Source: an uncultured Pelagibacteraceae bacterium
Lineage (GTDB): Bacteria; Pseudomonadota; Alphaproteobacteria; Pelagibacterales; Pelagibacteraceae
Length of the DNA stretch: 64,000 nucleotides
Direction of reading: 5' to 3'
Assembly (NCBI GenBank): GCA_902623075.1
Contig: CACNSD010000004.1
Coordinates: 1 to 64,000 of the forward strand
The notes beneath the pieces were generated by a model that was given only the letters and a program-made list of their open reading frames with translations, was not told the origin of the DNA and made no database searches. Position numbers and translations under genes: made by a program. How positions within the stretch are numbered: the first letter of the stretch is position 1; each line of letters begins with the position of its first letter. Positions 1 to 5,836 of the stretch are shown piece after piece.

Positions 1-49
1 CATTACAGAGAAAAATTACAAAAAAATTTCAGATAAGAAAGATTATTAC

Positions 50-643
50 ATGAAAATTTTAGACAGATATATTGAGAAAGAATATGACTATATGTTTAAA
101 GACAAGCGTATTGACGATGACTTTTTTAAAGCTAAACATCCTCCATATTACAAACCTAGTGGCAGCTTGATATTATCAAAAAGTTATTACCAATCATATC
201 ATAAGGAAGCTTTAGTCTTAGACCATGTTGAGAAAGTTATAAATGAAGTTACAGAAGTTTATTCGGGAAAATATCAATTAGGAAAAAAACATGGATATGG
301 AACAATCAAATATAAAAGTGGAGATATTTATAAAGGTGAATTTAAATACGATTTGTTTGATGGGGTTGGAGAGTATATTTGGGTAGATGGTTTAAGATAC
401 AAGGGTGATTGGAAGAACGGTAAGATGAATGGAAAAGGAACATTAACACAGCCCAGCGGTGAAAAATATTCAGGAGAATTTAAAGAGGATAAAAAGCATG
501 GCAAAGGATACTACATTAATCCCAACGGTACGACTTATGAGGGTGGTTTTAAAAATGATGTGTTCCATGGACAAGGTAAATTTATTGACGCCATGGGAAA
601 AGTAATAGAAGGAACTTTTAAAGAGGGTAAATTAATTAAATAG
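50..643 (+). CDS. MORN-repeat protein
   Basis: Residues 71 to the end are MORN repeats with an exact 23-residue period: the Tyr-x-Gly-x-Phe/Tyr/Trp repeat starts fall at residues 71, 94, 117, 140 and 163, with a degenerate sixth at 186. Residues 1-70 are a charged, Tyr-rich leader with no recognisable domain, and I see no signal peptide or membrane segment. MORN repeats are known as beta-hairpin modules in membrane- or protein-associated scaffolds; no enzymatic role follows from them. The next gene starts 45 bases downstream on the same strand and matches the C-terminal half of a second MORN protein at 2809-3555. The reading frame stays open from the ATG back to the window edge, so the true start could lie further upstream; no clear ribosome binding site precedes the ATG. 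Confidence 0.8.
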   Translation: MKILDRYIEKEYDYMFKDKRIDDDFFKAKHPPYYKPSGSLILSKSYYQSYHKEALVLDHVEKVINEVTEVYSGKYQLGKKHGYGTIKYKSGDIYKGEFKYDLFDGVGEYIWVDGLRYKGDWKNGKMNGKGTLTQPSGEKYSGEFKEDKKHGKGYYINPNGTTYEGGFKNDVFHGQGKFIDAMGKVIEGTFKEGKLIK

Positions 644-688
644 TATGTTGTTAGATAAAAAAACTCTTAAAAAGGCTATGGTTGATAG

Positions 689-1276
689 ATGAAAGAATTC
701 AAATTAAATTTAGATTTTATTAGAAAAAACCTCAATTTACCTGACTTTGTAAAAGATATTTCAAAACCAATTTATAATAAAAAAGCGGGTGGTGGTGATA
801 TGTTTCTTAGTGCAATTAAACACTCTTTTAAAGGAGATAAATCATTACTTGAAAACATATATGATGAATATGATGAAAATGAAAAAAATAAAAATTTTAA
901 ATTGAAAATTAATAAATCCCAATTTGATGGCTCGTTATTATCTAAGCTTAGCAATAATTTTAAACTCGAGCATTTTTTTGATTTTGGATCTGAAAGTCAT
1001 TACCTTGTAAAATCAAAATTAAACAATAATTATCTATATATTTTTTGTCTTAGACAGCTTTTTTATAAAGAAAATAAATCAATTTATGAAAAACATGATA
1101 CTTGGGATAATTATGTTAAGGATATATTTAAGAAGAAACTAAATAAGACTCAATTTTTTGAATACATTATAAAACAAGATAAAAAAAACGGTTTATTCAT
1201 GTCCACAGAGTATGCTTACACGTCCACAAAAGGGATAGATTATTATGAATTATTTGAAAAAGGAAAATTAAAGTAA
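689..1276 (+). CDS. Unrecognised 195-aa protein, homologous to the C-terminal domain of the MORN fusion at 2809-3555
   Basis: I do not recognise a named family. The protein is soluble-looking, Lys/Asn/Phe-rich, with no signal peptide or transmembrane segment. It aligns by eye with residues about 82-230 of the MORN protein encoded at 2809-3555: both have a Leu-Asn-Leu motif near the domain start (residues 15-17 here, 92-94 there), an (Leu/Ile)-Ser-(Asn/Asp)-Asn-Phe-Lys-Leu motif (87-93 here, 159-165 there) and a Tyr-Leu-Val motif shortly after (105-107 here, 184-186 there) followed by a hydrophobic Tyr-rich strand. It follows the MORN gene at 50-643 with a 45-base gap, probably in one transcript. 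The same two modules being separate here and fused there suggests they act together. Function unknown. Confidence 0.65.
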   Translation: MKEFKLNLDFIRKNLNLPDFVKDISKPIYNKKAGGGDMFLSAIKHSFKGDKSLLENIYDEYDENEKNKNFKLKINKSQFDGSLLSKLSNNFKLEHFFDFGSESHYLVKSKLNNNYLYIFCLRQLFYKENKSIYEKHDTWDNYVKDIFKKKLNKTQFFEYIIKQDKKNGLFMSTEYAYTSTKGIDYYELFEKGKLK

Positions 1277-1284
1277 CTAGCTTT

Positions 1285-1417
1285 CAAGGAATATAGTCTG
1301 TAGTTAACAGAACTACCATATTGCCATATTAACATATTGCCTAATAATATAGATATACTCCCAAGAATACGGTCTGTAGTTAATTAACTACCATAATGCC
1401 ATATTAACATATTACCT
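1285..1417. repeat. Two imperfect direct repeats, each with a palindrome and three CATATT iterons
   Basis: Copy 1 is 1285-1342 and copy 2 is 1362-1417, about 76 bases apart and mostly identical. Each begins with an inverted repeat: GTAGTT-5 bases-AACTAC at 1300-1316 in copy 1, and the perfect 16-base palindrome GTAGTTAATTAACTAC at 1376-1391 in copy 2. Each then has three CATATT-like hexamers at an exact 8-base period (starting at 1317, 1325, 1333 and at 1392, 1400, 1408; the first in copy 2 is CATAAT). The array lies in the 276-base gap between two unknown genes. It could be a protein-binding array; no function is shown. Confidence 0.75.
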
Positions 1418-1442
1418 CATTGTAAGACTAACTAGCTAAATT

Positions 1443-1457
1443 GAGTCATACTGACTC
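1443..1457. repeat. Inverted repeat GAGTCA-TAC-TGACTC
   Basis: Six-base perfect arms around a three-base centre. Each arm also contains a GANTC site (GAGTC 1443-1447, GACTC 1453-1457), the target of the CcrM-type methyltransferase encoded at 44909-45979. It could be an operator whose methylation state changes binding; this is inference. Confidence 0.5.
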
Positions 1458-1486
1458 ACTAAATCACTATTGCTGATAAAACTTAC

Positions 1487-1525
1487 ATTAATCAATATCG
1501 TACAACTTATGTTCTATTGATTAAT
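1487..1525. repeat. Perfect 11-base inverted repeat upstream of the 1553 gene
   Basis: ATTAATCAATA at 1487-1497 is matched exactly by TATTGATTAAT at 1515-1525, separated by 17 bases. It ends 27 bases before the ATG at 1553. The spacing would suit either an RNA hairpin in a leader or a dimeric operator with half-sites nearly three helical turns apart centre to centre. No T-run follows, so it is not a typical intrinsic terminator. Confidence 0.6.
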
Positions 1526-1552
1526 AATTTTCAAAGACTAATAGAATGTTAA

Positions 1553-2254
1553 ATGAAACAAGAAATAAATAGATTTACAGCTTATACAAACTGCCCTCCA
1601 GGGGAATACGATGCCATATTAAATAAATCTGATATTAAAAAATATCCAAAAGGTGAAAGAGAAATACTTACCTTTTTAATACTTGGAGATAATGGGCTGC
1701 CACTTACAAACAATAAAGATGAAGCATATTATTCAGTAATTGTTTGCAATAAAAGTAAAGGTGAAAGTCCAAAAAGTAAAATTAGTAAAATCAAAAATAC
1801 AATGTTATCTAAAGAAGAATATGATCCAATTACTTGTAGATTGGGTCTACCAGACATAAGCAACTTTTATGGAAGAAAATTTACAGTCAGAGTTGCAAAT
1901 AAAGATGATTATCTTACCTTTATTACACATATAAAGAGACCCAGAGATAATAATTGGGAGTTAATTGAAGGAAAGTATGACGGGAATTTAAATGTAAAAA
2001 AGAATTTAAAATTATTTTTATTAGAGTTTGAAACAAAGTTAAGACCTATTGAAAGAGGGGGTTATAGAGAGATTGTTGAGTATCTTAGTGATTTAAATAT
2101 GCCTTTTATAGATAAGGATAGAACATTTACAGGACAATTCAATGACCAAAAATACAAATTGTTATCAGATTATAATCAAAGATTATCAAAAACATATTTT
2201 AAAAAAATTATAAAGTTTATCAAATCAAGAGAGCTTTCTGATTTGGGATACTGA
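1553..2254 (+). CDS. Unrecognised 233-aa protein
   Basis: I do not recognise this protein with confidence. Residues about 12-55 (Cys-Pro-Pro-Gly-Glu-Tyr, a Lys-rich turn, then alternating hydrophobic residues and Gly-x-x-Gly-x-Pro-Leu) have the look of the beta-barrel start of phage or plasmid single-strand-DNA-binding-like proteins such as DUF669, but this is only a resemblance. The C-terminal 90 residues are helical and Lys-rich. There is no signal peptide or membrane segment. The gene stands alone: 276 bases of repeat-rich DNA lie upstream and 197 non-coding bases separate it from the oppositely oriented rpsT. No ribosome binding site is visible before the ATG. The isolated setting suggests an accessory gene. 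Confidence 0.6.
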   Translation: MKQEINRFTAYTNCPPGEYDAILNKSDIKKYPKGEREILTFLILGDNGLPLTNNKDEAYYSVIVCNKSKGESPKSKISKIKNTMLSKEEYDPITCRLGLPDISNFYGRKFTVRVANKDDYLTFITHIKRPRDNNWELIEGKYDGNLNVKKNLKLFLLEFETKLRPIERGGYREIVEYLSDLNMPFIDKDRTFTGQFNDQKYKLLSDYNQRLSKTYFKKIIKFIKSRELSDLGY

Positions 2255-2329
2255 AATTTGGGACATTGAAATTTTGTACTATTTTTCTTTTTGTTAACCA
2301 GAATTTTTTAAAATCACAGGACAATAACT

Positions 2330-2364
2330 AGAATATAAGTGGTTAACAGTTAACCAAATATTCT
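2330..2364. repeat. Nested inverted repeat in the 2255-2451 gap
   Basis: The core is GGTTAAC-A-GTTAACC at 2341-2355. It is flanked by AGAATAT at 2330-2336 and ATATTCT at 2358-2364, giving two stacked arms with a 4/2-base asymmetric internal loop. GTTAAC also occurs at 2293-2298. It lies between the convergent 233-aa gene and rpsT. No T-run follows on either strand, so I read it as a possible operator or structured RNA, not a terminator. Confidence 0.55.
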
Positions 2365-2382
2365 GAGTATAAGTATACATAT

Positions 2383-2409
2383 CCTATACCCTGTACCCCC
2401 ATGGCCCCC
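2383..2409. other. C/G-run tract with regular 4-base spacers (possible G-quadruplex on the minus strand)
   Basis: On the plus strand the runs are CC, CCC, CCCCC and CCCCC separated by exactly four bases each time (TATA, TGTA, ATGG). On the minus strand this reads as four G-runs. It lies 43-69 bases past the rpsT stop codon in the direction of rpsT transcription. Such a tract stands out in this AT-rich sequence. It could stall polymerase or fold in the rpsT 3' RNA; this is inference. Confidence 0.5.
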
Positions 2410-2451
2410 GCAGTGGTTTACAAAATATTAATTTAAACTTTGATTAAATAA

Positions 2452-2712
2452 TTAAATTGCTGATATCTTTTTTGTAATTCTGGAAACGTTTCTAGATGCA
2501 TTTTGTTTTTTAATTATTCCAGTTTTAGCAATTTTCATAAGCTCCGAGTTTAATTTTGGTAAAAATTTTAAAGCCTCGTCCTTCTTTTTTGCATCGATTA
2601 ATGCATTCATTTTTTTTAATGCATTTCTAAATCTGCTTTTTCTAGCTTTATTAACAGCAGTTTGCTTGGATATTCTTCGAATTCTCTTAATTGCTGATTT
2701 AGTATTTGCCAT
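2452..2712 (-). CDS. rpsT: 30S ribosomal protein S20
   Basis: Small, basic 86-residue protein, the usual S20 size. The start Met-Ala-Asn-Thr-Lys-Ser-Ala-x-Lys-Arg and the Lys/Arg-rich helical body match the family. S20 is a primary 16S rRNA binding protein of the small subunit. The ATG at 2712 is fixed by the conserved N-terminus. A sigma-70-like promoter ends only 8 bases before this ATG, so the mRNA should be almost leaderless. The gene stands alone among accessory genes: a MORN gene lies behind its promoter on the same strand and an unknown gene faces it. Confidence 0.97.
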   Translation of the reverse strand: MANTKSAIKRIRRISKQTAVNKARKSRFRNALKKMNALIDAKKKDEALKFLPKLNSELMKIAKTGIIKKQNASRNVSRITKKISAI

Positions 2713-2720
2713 GTGCAGTT

Positions 2721-2749
2721 GGTATAACTTGGTAAATTAAGATGGTCAA
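2721..2749 (-). promoter_or_regulatory. rpsT promoter
   Basis: On the minus strand: -35 TTGACC (2744-2749), a 17-base spacer, -10 TATACC (2721-2726). The expected transcription start (6-8 bases past the -10 box) is 1-3 bases before the rpsT ATG, leaving no room for a Shine-Dalgarno site. Confidence 0.6.
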
Positions 2750-2808
2750 TAAAATACGTTTTTTTTTGCTATATATAATTTTATCTCAATTCCTGAGGAA
2801 ATCTCAAA

Positions 2809-3555
2809 TCAATCGTATTTACCTTGATTAGCAACATATTTTTTCCAAACTTTATTTTTTCTAGTTTTTATGTAGTCTAGTGCTTGCTTTTTATCTTTAA
2901 ACTTTTTGTGAGAATAATATCCATCGTTTGTGTAATCATACCCTTGATAAATTAAAACATAATACATCTTGTTTATTTTAGAACTTATAACTTGATGTAC
3001 CAAATACTGTCTTTTTTCCTCATATTTATCAAAAATATCCTCAACAAAGTTTATTTTAATTAATTTAAAATTATCAGATATCATTGGTAAAAATTTTCCT
3101 GATGAAAATTCATCGTCAAATTTTTTATACATTTTTTTGTTTTCAAGAATTTCGTGAAATAAAACATCGCTATTATTTATTTTAGTACTACATGCCTCTA
3201 ATAAATTATAAAATATATCATTTTCATTACCCCAATCTCGAAAATTTTTATTTAAATGACTAATAAATTTTTTTAAATTGAGATGGTTTTGTAAATATTT
3301 TAAGTCGATGTTTTCATTTGCAATTCTATAAGTTTGAGATTTAAATTTGCCTTTAGACCAAACTGCTGACAGTTCTTCTCCACTAGCGTCTAAAAAAGTT
3401 CCTTTTCCATGCTTTTTATCATTTTCCCAATTACCAAAATACACCGAACCGTCTTTCCAAGTGTATGTTCCAAAACCATGTTTTTTATCTTTTTTTATTT
3501 CACCATGGTATTTATCACCATTGGTATAATTTATTGTTTGAAGTTTTTTCTTCAT
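2809..3555 (-). CDS. MORN-repeat protein fused to the 195-aa partner domain
   Basis: Residues about 10-70 hold two clear MORN repeats (Tyr16, Tyr39) and a degenerate third near residue 62, again with a 23-residue period. Residues about 82-230 form a second domain that matches the separate protein encoded at 689-1276 (Leu-Asn-Leu at 92-94, Ile-Ser-Asp-Asn-Phe-Lys-Leu at 159-165, Tyr-Leu-Val at 184-186). There is no signal peptide. It is the last of three co-directional minus-strand genes, 8 bases after the stop of the 311-aa gene. Function unknown; the domain fusion ties the MORN scaffold to this partner domain. Confidence 0.8.
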   Translation of the reverse strand: MKKKLQTINYTNGDKYHGEIKKDKKHGFGTYTWKDGSVYFGNWENDKKHGKGTFLDASGEELSAVWSKGKFKSQTYRIANENIDLKYLQNHLNLKKFISHLNKNFRDWGNENDIFYNLLEACSTKINNSDVLFHEILENKKMYKKFDDEFSSGKFLPMISDNFKLIKINFVEDIFDKYEEKRQYLVHQVISSKINKMYYVLIYQGYDYTNDGYYSHKKFKDKKQALDYIKTRKNKVWKKYVANQGKYD

Positions 3556-3563
3556 AATTAAGT

Positions 3564-4499
3564 TTACACTGCTTTTAAATAATACCCATGTAGAAAACCG
3601 TATAAATCTACATTCGTTTTGAAACTTTCAATTTCAGGTGCATCAGGATCATAATTAGAAAGTTCTAAAATTTCTTTCATTTCCTTAGCCAAAGGTTGTC
3701 GTGATCTCCATTCTTCCATCCATTTACGTTGCTCTTCGGAAGTTTTTTTTCTTTTATAAATATCTTTTGAATCAGTATGGTATTTTGCATAATAAGCTGC
3801 ATACCAGTCTACATCCTTTACTAAGCTTTCAACTTTATAAACCTCAAACTTATCTGAGGATAATTGATCAAGATGAAAATCATAACAATATTCAGTTGTG
3901 GGGTGATCTGCATTAATAAAGCCAATTTTTTCATCTTCATAAATTTTATGTAATTGATCGTATACTTTGCTTGTAGGTTTTGAGTAATCCACTTCAACTT
4001 CTTTTTCAGAGTAAAATTGAACCTTATCTTTTGTTTCCATAAATAAAATTTTTTTTGATGGAAAACTTAAAGTAAATAACGGTTTATTTTCTAGAGATTT
4101 TTCAATCAAACTATTAATGATTGTGATGTGTTCTTTTTCGAAAAAACATTTTGGTCTTTGAAAGTAGGGAGTGGTAGTTGCCCCACCATGATCAATATAA
4201 TACCCATCTATTTCTAAGTACTCCTTACCTTTAGCGTAAGAGTCGAACACTGGATACCAGCCTAATCCCCCATTATTAAGTGTGAAACAACTAACTGTTT
4301 TTCCTATTATATTATCAACTTCATTTACAAAACCTTCGGGCTCACCTTCCCTTTCACCATCAATATTATAAAAATATTCTGTATAAGCATCTCCAGCTTT
4401 TATTTTATCAATTAAGAAATGAGCATCACCAATTGCTAAAGACAGTCCATAGATATGAACGTTAGTATGCCATTGAAGGTTTTTATTATGAGCTTTCAT
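3564..4499 (-). CDS. Unrecognised 311-aa protein
   Basis: I do not recognise this protein. It is rich in Tyr, Trp, His and acidic residues, with no signal peptide or membrane segment. A central stretch near residues 94-112 has Asp-Gly-Tyr-Tyr-Ile-Asp-His-Gly-Gly-Ala followed by three Thr. Residues about 240-275 form a charged helix. Its ATG directly follows the TAA of the upstream 328-aa gene with no base between, which implies translational coupling and linked function. The next gene downstream is the MORN fusion at 2809-3555. Confidence 0.7.
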   Translation of the reverse strand: MKAHNKNLQWHTNVHIYGLSLAIGDAHFLIDKIKAGDAYTEYFYNIDGEREGEPEGFVNEVDNIIGKTVSCFTLNNGGLGWYPVFDSYAKGKEYLEIDGYYIDHGGATTTPYFQRPKCFFEKEHITIINSLIEKSLENKPLFTLSFPSKKILFMETKDKVQFYSEKEVEVDYSKPTSKVYDQLHKIYEDEKIGFINADHPTTEYCYDFHLDQLSSDKFEVYKVESLVKDVDWYAAYYAKYHTDSKDIYKRKKTSEEQRKWMEEWRSRQPLAKEMKEILELSNYDPDAPEIESFKTNVDLYGFLHGYYLKAV

Positions 4500-5486
4500 T
4501 TAAATTTCTTTATTTATTACCAATACAGCTGATGAGATCTGCTGATCGCTGCTACTATCATATTCATCAGCCTCACTTCTTATAACTGTATGATAAACGT
4601 TATAGATACCATTTTCGACCTGGCATTTAATTACATCACCAAGTCCCTTTTTCTTATTTTTTTGTTTCTTTATTAAATTTAACTCCTTTTGAAATGCTTT
4701 TAATTTTTCTTCTTCATACTCTTCAAAGGGTTTATAATAAGGATTTACTAATTCAACTTTCGCACCAGATTTCTTTAAATCTTTAACAAAATCCAAGAAT
4801 GAATAATAGGCCATGGGATATGTGAAATATACAGATTTTAAAATATTGTACTTTTGTTTTTTATCTTCATTTATTTTATACAATCCATCTAACTTAAATT
4901 TAAATGATGATTTTTCAGCAAATTTTTTTAATTTTTCTATTACTAATTTTTTATTCTTGCCTAGAGAAAATAGGTTCAAATCACGAGAATCATAATAACT
5001 TAAGCTTCTAAAGGGATTACTTTTAAGGTTATTTGATAAAGGGAAAATAGAAATACTTCCGCTAGTGACTTTGATTGATTTTACTAGGTATTTTTTATTA
5101 GTGTATTGATGATAAGAACTATAGAAGTCAAATGATCGTCTATTAATATTTGCCCAATCATGAATACAAAAGAAACCACAGGGAAGATGGTTATTTTTTT
5201 TTAAAATATCATTCAATCCTGAACCCTTCTTTTTAATTTCAACGAAAGGGTAATAATGAAAATCATCATATCCATCAAAAGTATCAGCAGTAACTGTACC
5301 GTAGGCTAAATTTAATTTTTCTATTTTTCTTTGAATACCTAATAACTTATAAGTTTCTATTAAATATTGATTTTTAATATCCAAAACATCTTCGGTGTCT
5401 CCTATAATAAGACCTTCATTTCTATCAAGAAAATTTGAAACTACTTGTCTTTGGTTAGATAAAATATTTGGGATTTTCTTTTTCAT
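4500..5486 (-). CDS. Unrecognised 328-aa protein
   Basis: I do not recognise this protein. It is soluble-looking, Lys-rich and Tyr-rich. Residues about 255-285 form a highly charged helical stretch (repeated Glu then Lys), followed by a compact C-terminal segment of about 45 residues that looks beta-rich. It heads a three-gene minus-strand unit (328-aa, 311-aa, MORN fusion), with zero spacing to the second gene. A weak promoter (TTGGAG at 5519-5524, 17 bases, GATAAC at 5496-5501) ends 9 bases before its ATG. Confidence 0.7.
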   Translation of the reverse strand: MKKKIPNILSNQRQVVSNFLDRNEGLIIGDTEDVLDIKNQYLIETYKLLGIQRKIEKLNLAYGTVTADTFDGYDDFHYYPFVEIKKKGSGLNDILKKNNHLPCGFFCIHDWANINRRSFDFYSSYHQYTNKKYLVKSIKVTSGSISIFPLSNNLKSNPFRSLSYYDSRDLNLFSLGKNKKLVIEKLKKFAEKSSFKFKLDGLYKINEDKKQKYNILKSVYFTYPMAYYSFLDFVKDLKKSGAKVELVNPYYKPFEEYEEEKLKAFQKELNLIKKQKNKKKGLGDVIKCQVENGIYNVYHTVIRSEADEYDSSSDQQISSAVLVINKEI

Positions 5487-5495
5487 TTTTTAAAT

Positions 5496-5524
5496 GTTAT
5501 CACAATGCTGCACTCATGCTCCAA
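5496..5524 (-). promoter_or_regulatory. Possible promoter of the 328-aa/311-aa/MORN unit
   Basis: Minus strand: TTGGAG, 17 bases, GATAAC, then 9 bases to the ATG. The hexamers match the consensus only moderately; the placement matches the short-leader pattern seen at rpsT and other unit heads in this window. Confidence 0.35.
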
Positions 5525-5621
5525 TGAAAAAATTTCTTGGCACAGATTCTGAAATTTGTTAGAGTAAATTTAACTTATGTTGAGTGAAATACTTTGGTTT
5601 TATTGTATTTTGTGAAATGAT

Positions 5622-5698
5622 TGGTGGGCCCGCCAGGACTCGAACCTGGGACCAATACATTATGAGTGTACTGCTCTAACCAACTGAGCTACAGGCCC
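5622..5698 (-). tRNA. tRNA with CAT anticodon (tRNA-Ile2 or elongator tRNA-Met)
   Basis: A 77-base cloverleaf with encoded CCA (complement at 5622-5624). Acceptor GGGCCTG pairs with CGGGCCC (one G-T wobble). The D-arm is GCTC-AGTTGGTTA-GAGC with the normal GG. The anticodon stem GTACA/TGTAT encloses CTCATAA, giving CAT. The T-arm CCAGG-TTCGAGT-CCTGG is canonical. CAT is shared by Met tRNAs and by lysidine-modified tRNA-Ile2. The acceptor resembles alphaproteobacterial tRNA-Ile and has C4-G69, so I lean to Ile2; the sequence alone does not settle it. Initiator tRNA is unlikely because the anticodon stem lacks three G-C pairs. Confidence 0.95.
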
Positions 5699-5757
5699 AA
5701 AGATAATCATTAGTTATACCATTTATTTTAAGTTATCAATTAAAGATAATGAAAATT

Positions 5758-5832
5758 TGGTGGGCCGTGTTGGTTACGCTCCAACTACCCCTGCAATGTC
5801 AATGCAGTACTCTACTATTGAGCTAACGGCCC
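5758..5832 (-). tRNA. tRNA-Val (GAC) with noncanonical D- and T-loops
   Basis: A 75-base cloverleaf with encoded CCA (complement at 5758-5760). Acceptor GGGCCGT pairs fully with ACGGCCC. The anticodon stem CTGCA/TGCAG encloses TTGACAT, giving GAC (Val). The variable loop has 5 bases. The D-loop is AATAGTA, lacking the usual GG pair, and the T-loop is AGCGTAA instead of TTCRANT, while the T-stem GTTGG/CCAAC is perfect. A swapped A54/T58 pair and one remaining D-loop G facing C56 might keep a variant elbow. All stems are intact, so I call it a gene and not a pseudogene. It starts 4 bases after the rpoD stop codon and may be cut from the rpoD transcript. Confidence 0.85.
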
Positions 5833-5836
5833 CAAA

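Noticed and set aside
1-36. A frame ending in TAA at 34-36 that could be the tail of an upstream gene
   Set aside because: Only eleven codons are visible, with nothing to identify; not enough to call.
1277-1552. A CRISPR array, suggested by the repeats
   Set aside because: Only two imperfect copies with internal iterons, no regular spacers and no cas genes.
2396-2415. Loose similarity of the C-run tract to the 3' end of the CAT tRNA, as if an attachment-site copy
   Set aside because: Only scattered matches and no long identical core; no integrase gene in the window. Best read as chance.
2760-2808. Possible intrinsic terminator after the MORN fusion gene
   Set aside because: The stem is short with a mismatch and the T-run on the transcript strand does not follow it.
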